Below the pieces are notes generated by a model, which ran no database searches, was not told the origin of the DNA, and was given only the letters and a program-made list of their open reading frames with translations. Positions 1 through 7,561 of a DNA stretch of 64,000 nucleotides are shown one piece after another. Positions within the stretch are counted from its first letter, which is position 1; each line of letters begins with the position of its first letter. The position numbers were made by a program, and so were the translations under genes. Source of the DNA: Oscillibacter sp. PC13 (GTDB lineage Bacteria; Bacillota; Clostridia; Oscillospirales; Oscillospiraceae); the NCBI RefSeq assembly GCF_900115635.1, contig NZ_FOXE01000018.1, positions 1-64,000 on the forward strand, in the 5' to 3' direction.

Positions 1-4
1 TCAA

Positions 5-736
5 TTAGTAATGAAAGCCGTTTTCTTCGTCGATGGCCTTGAGACCTCTCAGATATGCGGCATAGGTTTTCAGATCGCCCACGCACACATCCTCCAGGTC
101 AAATGCATCCCGAAGCATGTCGCCGCGGCGAATCCATACGGTGGTGTAGCCCAGGGCGTTGCCCGGCACACAGTCGTACTTGAATCCGAATGCGGCATGG
201 TGCATTTCATCCGCGGTGCAGCCCATAACCTCCTGAGACTTCAGGAAGCCCTCGTAGTGCGGCTTGTAGCACTTCACATCCTCCGCCGTCACAATTGCGT
301 CCATCACGATGCCCTCGTGCCGGAAGGACTCGGTAATGATGTCGTTGTCCACGTTGGACAGCGCGCATACCTTGATGCCCAGATCCCGGATCTGCTGCAT
401 GCCCTCTGCCGAATCGGGGAATGCCTTCATCTTTGCCATCTCGTCTGCAAAGCTGATGACGTCGTCCTGGTCATACTGGAAGCCATAGTACCACGCGGTC
501 TTCTCGAAGGTATCCATCAAAACCTGGCGGAACGGCCGGTAATTGCGGATGTACTCGAACTGGAGCTTTTCCCATGCGCTCTCGATTTCCTTGGCGGAGA
601 CGTGGGTGATGTGATGACGGTCCATGAATTTCTGGTACCATTCAATGGTGCCGCCCTCCCAGTCGATAATCGTTCCGTAAATGTCGAAGCTGATGGCCTT
701 TGGCAGCAATCTTTTCTTTTCCCCGCTTACGCTCAT
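5..736 (-). CDS. HAD-superfamily hydrolase, (S)-2-haloacid dehalogenase-like
   Basis: Predicted cytosolic hydrolase of 243 aa. Seen: motif I SFDIYGTIIDWE with the nucleophilic Asp in the FDxYGT(I/L)xD form, motif II ALSNVDND, motif III Lys in EDVKCYKP, and a C-terminal FGFKYDCVPGNALGY segment. Known: the FDxYGT form and a motif IV with one Asp and a small-residue run are typical of type II haloacid dehalogenases rather than of phosphatases with GDxxxD. The natural substrate cannot be read from sequence. The start at 736 is chosen because AGGAGG lies 7 bases before it; an upstream in-frame ATG at 772 has no such site. The gene is divergent from the LysR gene at 930, so a regulator-target pair is likely (inference). 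Its downstream neighbour lies outside the window. Confidence 0.8.
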   Translation of the reverse strand: MSVSGEKKRLLPKAISFDIYGTIIDWEGGTIEWYQKFMDRHHITHVSAKEIESAWEKLQFEYIRNYRPFRQVLMDTFEKTAWYYGFQYDQDDVISFADEMAKMKAFPDSAEGMQQIRDLGIKVCALSNVDNDIITESFRHEGIVMDAIVTAEDVKCYKPHYEGFLKSQEVMGCTADEMHHAAFGFKYDCVPGNALGYTTVWIRRGDMLRDAFDLEDVCVGDLKTYAAYLRGLKAIDEENGFHY

Positions 737-789
737 GTCTCTGTCCTCCTGATTAAATAATGTAAAAATCAAAAAGTACTAATGTGTTC

Positions 790-818
790 TTGATGTTCAA
801 CATCACTTTTGTTATAAT
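790..818 (+). promoter_or_regulatory. Sigma-70 type promoter for the LysR gene
   Basis: TTGATG (790-795), a 17-base spacer and TATAAT (813-818) point toward the LysR gene at 930. A perfect inverted repeat TGATGTT-c-AACATCA (791-805) overlaps the -35 box, which suggests repression by a bound dimer. Confidence 0.65.
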
Positions 819-835
819 TATATAGAACTGCCTGA

Positions 836-893
836 AATAGTACAATCGACACTCCGACATATGTATTATGAACTTGTGTCATATTGTACTATT
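836..893. repeat. Long interrupted palindrome between the divergent HAD and LysR genes
   Basis: AATAGTACAATCGACAC (836-852) and GTGTCATATTGTACTATT (876-893) are inverted copies; the outer 11 bp match perfectly and a 2-base insertion separates GTGTC from the outer arm. It sits in the divergent intergenic region downstream of the LysR promoter. A LysR operator or a leader hairpin are both possible. Confidence 0.6.
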
Positions 894-929
894 TATTTGG
901 CATTCTCTTGCAGATTGGGGGTGTAATTC

Positions 930-1925
930 ATGATTTCATCACTTTTTTACAAGCTTTTTGTGGAAATCGCCGACACCGGAAACATATCCCGTGCCGCAGA
1001 AAAGTTGGCTTATTCACAGAGCGGATTGAGTCATACAATTAACCGTGCAGAAGAAGAGCTCGGTTTTAAACTGTTTCGAAGAACCAAAAACGGCGTCGTT
1101 TTAACAGAGGAAAGCAAAGTTCTCCTCCCTCTGGCACGGCAAATCGTCTCAAGCATCAATATGATGGACGAGACCATCAGCTCCATCCAAAAGCTGAACA
1201 AAGGCCACATTAAAATCGGAACCTATGCCAGCGTATCCATGCACTTCCTTCCGGAATTACTGAAGTCCTTTACGCGGAATTATCCGGGAATCACCATTGA
1301 GATTATTGAGGGTTCCAAGGCTGAGCTCCAGCGCCTTCTTGTCGGCAACCTGATCAACATTGCCTTTACAAGCCTGACACCCGGGGATTCCTTTGAACAA
1401 ATTCCGTTATTTGACGACCCCATTGTCGCAGTTTTTCCAAAGGATATGCAGCTTGATCTGGATGATCAGGGACGTTTTGCCGTACAGAATCTGGCGCAAT
1501 ATGATTTCATTATGCCCATCATGGATCATGTGATTGACGTTGATATTGAGCCCGTTATCGATCAGAATAATCTGGAGTTCAGTTCATACATGTCTTCTCT
1601 GGACTATGTTTCCATTATGTATATGATTCGAAGCGGTCTTGGCGTCAGCCTTCTCCCAGAGCTGATGACCTTTCATTTTATGGATTACCTGACCATCCAG
1701 CATATTACCCCACAGTCATACAGGACCATTGGCATGGAAATTAATTCGTCAAAGGATGCCTCTCTGGCAATCTCCGAATTTATTCAATATGTAAAGAGTT
1801 ATACGATTGATTCCTTTATTCCGAATCACGAGCAGTATGGTTTTGTGTTAAAATGCGAACCCGAACGTGAAAAAAAGCGGGCTGGCTATAAGCTGCAAAA
1901 TTCGTCAAAACCAAGTATCCAGTGA
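930..1925 (+). CDS. LysR-family transcriptional regulator
   Basis: 331 aa. Seen: an N-terminal winged helix-turn-helix (about residues 1-60, with GNISRAAEKLAYSQSGLSH as the helix-turn-helix), a linker helix, then a LysR substrate-binding fold starting near residue 90 (GHIKIGTYASVS). Length is close to the family norm of about 300, with a slightly long charged C-terminal tail after residue 300. Known: LysR regulators act as tetramers on T-N11-A sites and respond to a small-molecule co-inducer. It is divergent from the HAD hydrolase gene, the classical arrangement for a LysR regulator and its target, and the 193-base gap holds two inverted repeats. The inducer is unknown. Confidence 0.88.
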   Translation: MISSLFYKLFVEIADTGNISRAAEKLAYSQSGLSHTINRAEEELGFKLFRRTKNGVVLTEESKVLLPLARQIVSSINMMDETISSIQKLNKGHIKIGTYASVSMHFLPELLKSFTRNYPGITIEIIEGSKAELQRLLVGNLINIAFTSLTPGDSFEQIPLFDDPIVAVFPKDMQLDLDDQGRFAVQNLAQYDFIMPIMDHVIDVDIEPVIDQNNLEFSSYMSSLDYVSIMYMIRSGLGVSLLPELMTFHFMDYLTIQHITPQSYRTIGMEINSSKDASLAISEFIQYVKSYTIDSFIPNHEQYGFVLKCEPEREKKRAGYKLQNSSKPSIQ

Positions 1926-2060
1926 CCTTGCTCCAGGCTGCTTTTTTGCGGAGAGCGCTTTCTGTTTTTTCAAAAATGGCAGCCATACAGGCGATAACAA
2001 CCCGACAGGCAGAACGCCTTCATTTACGTAACCTGATGTACGGCTTGTCCGTTCCTTATA

Positions 2061-2105
2061 GAAGAATTCCAAAAGCCCGCTCTGGCTTTTGGAATTCTTC
2101 TTATA
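2061..2105. terminator. 17-bp perfect stem, probable terminator after the LysR gene
   Basis: GAAGAATTCCAAAAGCC (2061-2077), a 6-base loop and the exact complement (2084-2100), followed by TTATAT. The uridine run is short, so termination strength is uncertain. Confidence 0.6.
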
Positions 2106-2238
2106 TGCCGGCACACGGCAATTCATTGTTTCCATAAAAACCGTTTTTCGTCTGAATACGGGTGTGGCTCCACTACATATGGGATATACACATATAGGCC
2201 TTTATTTTATACCCATCAACTATTTTTTGAAAAAACTA

Positions 2239-2267
2239 TTGACAAGCACCGCTCCGTATGTTATGAT
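2239..2267 (+). promoter_or_regulatory. Sigma-70 promoter of the flavodoxin gene
   Basis: A consensus TTGACA (2239-2244), exactly 17 bases, and TATGAT (2262-2267). Transcription should begin near 2274, inside the first operator palindrome. Confidence 0.75.
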
Positions 2268-2271
2268 TTGC

Positions 2272-2346
2272 CCGTGGTTAGTTAAAACTAACCACGGATG
2301 CATTGCCTCCGTAATTTTTTTGTACAACAGTTAGTTATGTCTAACC
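2272..2346. promoter_or_regulatory. Two palindromic operators over the flavodoxin transcription start
   Basis: CCGTGGTTAGTT-aa-AACTAACCACGG (2272-2297) is a perfect 12-bp inverted repeat at the expected +1. A second copy of its core, GTTAG-N6-CTAAC, lies at 2330-2345. The shared half-site resembles metal-dependent DtxR/IdeR-type boxes (GGTTAG/CTAACC), but the 6-base spacing differs from the classical form, so the regulator is not assigned. Confidence 0.6.
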
Positions 2347-2646
2347 ATTGTGCAGAAGCACCTCCTCACATTACGGAGTCATTTCATGCTCCCCCTCTCC
2401 CATCAGGATAGCGCCTGGGCATCCATCATTCTAGTTTCCTCATTTGGCTATATCCTGAACCATTATTTTCAGATGGGCGTTTTGGGATCCGCCCACACCA
2501 AAACGGGTGGCTTCGTCCGATCCTCTCGAAGCCACCCGTACTCCTCAGCCCGGAAGGCCCATGGCTGCATGGCACAGAAAAAACGCAGGCGTGTTCCTTT
2601 TGCTGCAGTTTTAAACAGGTCATATCTTGAAAGGAGTTTTTTCAAC

Positions 2647-3078
2647 ATGAATAAGCTTGCAGTTGTCTATTGGAGCGGCACCGGCAATACGGAAGCGATG
2701 GCGTCCTGCATTGCGGAAGGTGCCAAAGAAGCTGGTGCGGAGGTCACCCTGATGGGCCCCGCAGAATTCTCTTCTTCCCGCTTTTCTGAGTTCAGCGTCA
2801 TCGCCTTTGGCTGTCCGGCCATGGGGAGTGAAGTATTGGAAGAGGCTGATTTTGAGCCGATGTTTGCTGATTTGGAAGGTACTCTTTCCGGCAAGAAAAT
2901 TGCCCTGTTCGGCTCTTATGGATGGGGTGACGGCCAATGGATGCGGGATTGGTGCAGCCGCTGCGACTCTGCAAATGCCATCCTCTTCAATGAAGAAGGG
3001 CTGATTGTGAAGGAAGCTCCCGATGACGCGGCTCAGGAAGCCTGCCGTGATTTGGGCCGCAAGTTGGCTGCATGGTAA
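2647..3078 (+). CDS. Flavodoxin, short-chain
   Basis: Low-potential one-electron carrier of 143 aa binding FMN; in anaerobes it replaces ferredoxin when iron is scarce. Seen: the N-terminal strand and phosphate-binding loop VVYWSGTGNTEAMA (residues 6-19), a FGCPAMGSEVLEEADFEP segment for the first isoalloxazine loop and ALFGSYGWGDGQWM for the second. Length fits short-chain flavodoxins. The start at 2647 is preceded by AAAGGAG with good spacing; the open frame extends upstream to 2350 but that part is leader sequence. The gene is monocistronic with its own promoter, operators and terminator (3138-3164), which implies conditional expression, plausibly by iron (inference). Confidence 0.9.
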   Translation: MNKLAVVYWSGTGNTEAMASCIAEGAKEAGAEVTLMGPAEFSSSRFSEFSVIAFGCPAMGSEVLEEADFEPMFADLEGTLSGKKIALFGSYGWGDGQWMRDWCSRCDSANAILFNEEGLIVKEAPDDAAQEACRDLGRKLAAW

Positions 3079-3137
3079 TTTGTTGAATTCCGTTCTCTCT
3101 TTTTGATTTTTATCTTATCTCCTTTTTTCCCCTCACA

Positions 3138-3164
3138 GCCTCCGTACAGACTCTGTACGGAGGC
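3138..3164 (+). terminator. Terminator hairpin after flavodoxin
   Basis: GCCTCCGTACAG, a 3-base loop and CTGTACGGAGGC form a 12-bp stem, followed by CAACTCCTTTTC. The U-tract is weak. Confidence 0.55.
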
Positions 3165-3409
3165 AACTCCTTTTCATAGGCCTGTAAGTCTCTGATACTC
3201 CGCGCAACACTTCTTTGTATGCGGCCCTTGCAAAATTGCCGTATTCTGGCCTTGTGCAGCGTCGCGTGTTTCCCTCCACCGCTTTTCTTGTGCGCAAGCA
3301 TCCTTTTCTTGTGGATTTTCAGCTTGCAATATGGTATAAATGGAAGAAACCGGCCGCAGCATTTTCGGCTCCGGCCATAAGAGAACCCTTCAAAGGAGAA
3401 CCAGAACAT

Positions 3410-4705
3410 ATGGAACCTCAGGACCTTTATGCCAAAAAGAGGGTTACCACCCAAGAGGCTTTGTCTTATATTCATTCCGGCGACACCATCGTAGGCGGAT
3501 TTTATGGCTGTGAGCCAATCCTGCTGTTTCGAAACCTGCATACCATTGCAGACCGTGTCCACGATATCAAAGTTTGGACAGGTATTGCAAAGGAAGACTA
3601 CCCTTTTCTGGTAGAAGATGCATACATGAAACAGTTTTTCATTAACAGCTTTTTTTATGGGTCTCAAACGCGGAAAATTCACAGCAGCGGCCGTGTGACC
3701 TTTTTCCCTTTCTTCTTGCGGGACAGTGCCGCCGGTATCATCGCTCATGAAAGGCCGCGGGTTTTTGCAGCTGCTGTTCCCCCGATGGACGAAGATGGAT
3801 ATTTCCATCTCTCTCCCTCTCTGCAAATCGAATATGAAAGCTTTCTGGCGGCAGACGTTCGGATTCTGGAAGTCAATCCCCATGTTCCCCGCCTCTATGG
3901 CCCAGCGAAGATACATATCAGTGACGTCACCTGTGTCATAGAAGCCGGCTGTGAAATTTTCCAGATTGACGAGCCGAAAGTGACCGCTGTTGAACAGCAG
4001 ATTGCAGAGCATGTCGCCACTCTTGTGCAGGACGGGGATACTTTGCAGTTTGGTATCGGCAATACCTCCAATGCTCTCAGCGAGGCTCTTCTTCAAAAGC
4101 ACGACCTTGGCATTCATACCGAGTCTCTCAGCACCGCTATGGGCAAGCTTATGGCAAAGGGCGCCGTTAACAACAGCCGCAAAACCCTTCACCCGGGTAA
4201 AACCATCTGCGCCTTTGCCTGGGGAAGCGGCGATTTTTATAATTATATTGACGGGCGGCAGGATATTGTCCTGCTGCCGGCAGCTTATGTAAATGATCCA
4301 CGGACAATTGCCCAAAATGACAATATGGTTTCCATCAACACCGCCATTCAAATCGATTTGACCGGTCAGGTTTGTTCCGAATCCATCGGAAACCGCCAGT
4401 ACTCCGGGACAGGCGGCGCTACCGACTTTGCAGAAGGCGCCTATCTCTCCAAAGGCGGGCGCAGCATTATCGCGATTACCTCCACAGCCAAGGGCGGAAC
4501 CGTCTCACGTATCCAGCCATTTTTGTCTCCAGGTGCAGCTGTTTCCATCTCGCGGAATTTAAGCGATTACATTGTTACGGAATATGGCATTGCCCGCATG
4601 CGGGGTGCCGGCATCCGGCAGCGCACCCAAAGCCTGATTGCAATTGCACACCCTGATTTTCGGGAAGAACTGCGGCGGCAGGCCGCTGAATTCCTGATCT
4701 GGTAA
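3410..4705 (+). CDS. Acetyl-CoA hydrolase/transferase family CoA-transferase
   Basis: 431 aa member of the family that holds 4-hydroxybutyrate CoA-transferase and butyryl-CoA:acetate CoA-transferase; it moves CoA between an acyl-CoA and a short carboxylate through a glutamyl-CoA intermediate. Seen: DTLQFGIGNTSNAL, then GIHTESLS holding the likely catalytic Glu, FAWGSGDFYNYIDG, and the CoA-binding SGTGGATDF segment; the C-terminal YGIARMRG and IAIAHPDFREEL blocks are family hallmarks. The start at 3410 has AAAGGAG 10 bases upstream; the reading frame is open to 3215 but without a ribosome site. It stands alone between two terminators. The acyl donor is not resolved by sequence; butyryl- or 4-hydroxybutyryl-CoA are the natural guesses. 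Confidence 0.85.
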   Translation: MEPQDLYAKKRVTTQEALSYIHSGDTIVGGFYGCEPILLFRNLHTIADRVHDIKVWTGIAKEDYPFLVEDAYMKQFFINSFFYGSQTRKIHSSGRVTFFPFFLRDSAAGIIAHERPRVFAAAVPPMDEDGYFHLSPSLQIEYESFLAADVRILEVNPHVPRLYGPAKIHISDVTCVIEAGCEIFQIDEPKVTAVEQQIAEHVATLVQDGDTLQFGIGNTSNALSEALLQKHDLGIHTESLSTAMGKLMAKGAVNNSRKTLHPGKTICAFAWGSGDFYNYIDGRQDIVLLPAAYVNDPRTIAQNDNMVSINTAIQIDLTGQVCSESIGNRQYSGTGGATDFAEGAYLSKGGRSIIAITSTAKGGTVSRIQPFLSPGAAVSISRNLSDYIVTEYGIARMRGAGIRQRTQSLIAIAHPDFREELRRQAAEFLIW

Positions 4706-4840
4706 CCTCTCTCCATTTTAAATTGCCTGGTTTTTGGGCACGTTTCTGATTTTTGGTGTTTTTTGTTGGGGCTGTGTTCCCATGTATTTGCTGTAGGATT
4801 CCCCCCTTCAAGATACCCCCTGTTGTTCGCCAAATGTTTC

Positions 4841-4895
4841 AACAGCCTCCGGATCCTGTTCATCAGGTTCCGGAGGCTGTTTGCTCTTATTTTGT
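4841..4895 (+). terminator. Terminator after the CoA-transferase
   Basis: AACAGCCTCCGGA (4841-4853) pairs with TCCGGAGGCTGTT (4869-4881) over 13 bp; an inner CCTG/CAGG stem extends it, and TTGCTCTTATTTTG follows. It separates this gene from the convergent zincin gene. Confidence 0.8.
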
Positions 4896-5291
4896 TCCCG
4901 GGTTTTCCCTGCGTTCCCAATCGGATAGACGCCATCTCTCCAGCTCCTCTGCATCCTGATCGTCCAGTGCATGGAGCCCGCTTAACGCTTCCATATAGTG
5001 TGTCAGCTCATGGGAGAGCGTCGTGCGCAGTTCATCCAGCCACGTATCCCGATCCCACTTCTCCCGTTCTGCCAAGGCGGCAAAGGATCCGTAGTAGAGG
5101 TTGATATACCGTCCCAGCATATCCTCGCAGTACTCGCCCAGGATATACATCTCCCCCTCCGGGAACTCCTCGTCCGGAAGAACCTCCTCCAACAAGTTGA
5201 CTCCGCCGTTGAGGCCGTGGAACAGCGCTTCCGGAAAGGTCTCCGTCATGTCGTCCAGAAGGGCATTTACTTCGTCAATGGAGTACATCAT
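4887..5291 (-). CDS. Small zincin-type metallopeptidase family protein
   Basis: 134 aa. Seen: a single HELTHYMEAL helix (near residue 96) carrying the HExxH zinc-binding and catalytic motif, in a protein otherwise rich in acidic residues and without signal peptide or membrane segment. This matches the minimal, cytosolic zincin families of unknown function in Firmicutes. The third zinc ligand is not obvious. Its ATG (5289-5291) overlaps the tex stop codon as ATGA, so translation is coupled to tex and the two are one transcript. Peptidase activity is inference from the motif. Confidence 0.7.
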   Translation of the reverse strand: MMYSIDEVNALLDDMTETFPEALFHGLNGGVNLLEEVLPDEEFPEGEMYILGEYCEDMLGRYINLYYGSFAALAEREKWDRDTWLDELRTTLSHELTHYMEALSGLHALDDQDAEELERWRLSDWERRENPGTK

Positions 5292-7456
5292 CCGTTTTTC
5301 GCCTGCTTCATAGAGAGGCTGATGCGTTTTTTCTTCTCGTCCACATCCAGCACGAGCACCTTCACCACATCGCCCACGGAGACCACCTCCGAGGGATGCC
5401 GGATAAACTTGTCCGCCACCTGAGAGATGTGCACCAGACCGTCCTGGTGGACGCCGATGTCCACAAACACGCCGAAGTCAATGACATTCCGCACGGTGCC
5501 GGTGAGTACCATGCCGGGCTTCAGGTCCTTTATCTCCAGCACGTCGGTACGGAGAATGGGCTTTGGCAAATCGTCCCGAATGTCCCGGCCCGGCTTTAAA
5601 AGCTCCGCCATCACATCCTGCAGCGTGGGAACGCCCACACCGATGGCCGCAGCAGCCTGTTCCACGCCGTAAGCGCGCACCTTCTCCGGCAGATCCGCCA
5701 GGTTTCCGTTCCGCACATCCGTCAGGGTGTGGCCGGTCAGCTTCAGCAGCTGTTCCGCTGCAGCGTAGCTCTCCGGGTGGACGGCGGTATTGTCCAGCGG
5801 GGACTTGCTCTCCGGTACTCGGAGGAAACCCGCACACTGCTCAAAGGCCTTGGGGCCCAGCTTCGGCACCTTTAAAATCTGCTTCCGGGATGTGAAGGGG
5901 CCGTTGGCCTCCCGGTAGGCCGCCACATTTTTCGCCGTGGTGCCGTTCAGACCTGCCACCCGCTGCAGCAGGGAGGGGGAAGCCGTGTTTACATCCACGC
6001 CCACGGCGTTGACGCAGTCCTCCACCACGCCGTTCAATGCCTCGTCCAGGCGCTTTTGGGGGCAGTCGTGCTGATACTGGCCCACCCCGATGGCCTTGGG
6101 GTCAATTTTCACCAGCTCCGCCAGGGGATCCTGGAGCCGCCGGGCAATGGACACGGCGGAGCGGAGATTAACGTCGTACTCCGGAAACTCCTCCGCCGCC
6201 AGCTTTGAGGCGGAATAGACGGAGGCGCCGGCCTCGGAGACAATCATATAGCTGACGGAATGGCCCTCATCCCCGACTTTGCGGATCAGCTCCACAGCCA
6301 TCTGCTCCGTCTCCCGGCTGGCAGTGCCGTTACCAATAGCAATGTGCTCCACACCGTACTTCTCAATGAGCTTTGCCAAGGCTGCAATGGCCTCGTTTTT
6401 CTGGCGCTCGCCATAAGTAGGATACACTACGGCAGTGTCCAGTACACGGCCGATGCCATCCACTACCGCCACTTTGCAGCCCATCCGGTAGCCGGGGTCC
6501 AGGCCCATGGTGACCTTGCCCTTTACAGGCGGCTGCATCAAGAGCGGCTTCAGATTCAGCGCAAACTGGCCGATGGCGCCCTCGCTGGCCGCGTCGGTGA
6601 GGGCGGATCGCGCCTCCCGCTCCAGAGAGGGGAGCAGCAATCGGTCATAGGCATCCTCCGCCACGGCCTTGATAAATTCCATGGCCGCACTGCCGGGGAT
6701 CACCACGTGGCGCCGGACAGCTTGTAGCGCCAGATCCCGGTCCAGTTCCACAGAGACCTTCAGCTTTCCCTCCTTCTCTCCCCGGTTGACCGCCAGCACC
6801 TGATGGCCCTGCACACGGGAGAGCGCCTGGGTAAAGTCATAGTACAGGCGGTAGACGGTGTCCTCGTCCGTAACGGCCTCCGAATGCAGCCGTCCGTTTT
6901 TCTCCAGCACCGTCCGGAGCTTTTTCCGCAGCTCCGCGTCATCGCTGATTTGCTCCGCGATGATGTCTCCGGCGCCGGCCAGGGCCTCCTCCGCCGTCTC
7001 CACACCCTTGTCTGCGTCCACATAGCGTACCGCCTCCGTCAGCGGATCGGGGCAGTCCGCCGCCTGGGCAAACAGCAGTGCGGCCAGCGGCTCCAGTCCC
7101 TTCTCCCGGGCGATGGTCGCCCGGGTGCGCCGCTTTTGCTTATAGGGACGGTACAGATCCTCCACTTCCGCCAGGGTCTTTGCGCCGTCGATGGCGGCAG
7201 CCAGCTCCTCTGTCAGCTTGCCCTGCTCGGCAATGGACTTCTTCACAGCCTCCCGCCGCTCCTGAAGCCCACGCAGATAGGCAAGGCGCTCCTCCAGCGT
7301 CCGCAGGGACGTGTCGTCCATGGCGCCGTGAAGTTCCTTCCGGTAGCGGGCAATAAAGGGAATGGTATTTCCCTCGTCCAAAAGCCGCACCACGTTTTCC
7401 ACGTGCTGGGGCAGCTTGTCCAGTTCTTCTGCAAGTTGTTCGATAATGGGATTCAT
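5288..7456 (-). CDS. tex: Tex family RNA-binding transcription accessory protein
   Basis: 722 aa, the usual Tex length. Seen in order: Tex N-terminal helical region (about 5-190, ending in a YRPYKQKRRTRA block), YqgF-like RNase H fold near 320-440 (GLDPGYRMGCKVAVVDG), helix-hairpin-helix repeats around 490-550 (LNGTTAKNVAAYREANGPF) and a C-terminal S1 RNA-binding domain (about 645-715, GTVRNVIDFGVFVDIGVHQD). Known: Tex binds nucleic acids and affects transcription of stressed or virulence genes. The start at 7456 lies 6 bases after GGAGAGG; the open frame runs to 7552 without a site. The downstream zincin overlaps the stop codon, and a DUF1846 gene lies 105 bases upstream on the same strand. 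Confidence 0.93.
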   Translation of the reverse strand: MNPIIEQLAEELDKLPQHVENVVRLLDEGNTIPFIARYRKELHGAMDDTSLRTLEERLAYLRGLQERREAVKKSIAEQGKLTEELAAAIDGAKTLAEVEDLYRPYKQKRRTRATIAREKGLEPLAALLFAQAADCPDPLTEAVRYVDADKGVETAEEALAGAGDIIAEQISDDAELRKKLRTVLEKNGRLHSEAVTDEDTVYRLYYDFTQALSRVQGHQVLAVNRGEKEGKLKVSVELDRDLALQAVRRHVVIPGSAAMEFIKAVAEDAYDRLLLPSLEREARSALTDAASEGAIGQFALNLKPLLMQPPVKGKVTMGLDPGYRMGCKVAVVDGIGRVLDTAVVYPTYGERQKNEAIAALAKLIEKYGVEHIAIGNGTASRETEQMAVELIRKVGDEGHSVSYMIVSEAGASVYSASKLAAEEFPEYDVNLRSAVSIARRLQDPLAELVKIDPKAIGVGQYQHDCPQKRLDEALNGVVEDCVNAVGVDVNTASPSLLQRVAGLNGTTAKNVAAYREANGPFTSRKQILKVPKLGPKAFEQCAGFLRVPESKSPLDNTAVHPESYAAAEQLLKLTGHTLTDVRNGNLADLPEKVRAYGVEQAAAAIGVGVPTLQDVMAELLKPGRDIRDDLPKPILRTDVLEIKDLKPGMVLTGTVRNVIDFGVFVDIGVHQDGLVHISQVADKFIRHPSEVVSVGDVVKVLVLDVDEKKKRISLSMKQAKNG

Positions 7457-7561
7457 CATGTTCCTCTCCAGTTTTTTCGTTGCCGCGCAGTTCTGCCGCC
7501 TTTCAAGAAACGGAACGCTTCCTGTTCCGCCGCCCTCTGCTGCGCGGTGCAATCGCCGTTC

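Larger units (their letters stand above)
1926..2646. other. 721-base non-coding stretch between the LysR and flavodoxin genes
   Basis: No convincing gene was found. It holds a perfect hairpin at 2061-2100, the flavodoxin promoter at 2239-2267, two GTTAG-N6-CTAAC operators (2276-2293 and 2330-2346) and a roughly 370-base flavodoxin leader with hairpins at 2474-2495 and 2503-2539. The few open frames have no ribosome site. Confidence 0.6.

Noticed and set aside
2503..2539. FMN riboswitch ahead of flavodoxin
   Set aside because: None of the conserved FMN aptamer blocks (such as AGGGGAUGCGGGCC-like sequence) is visible.
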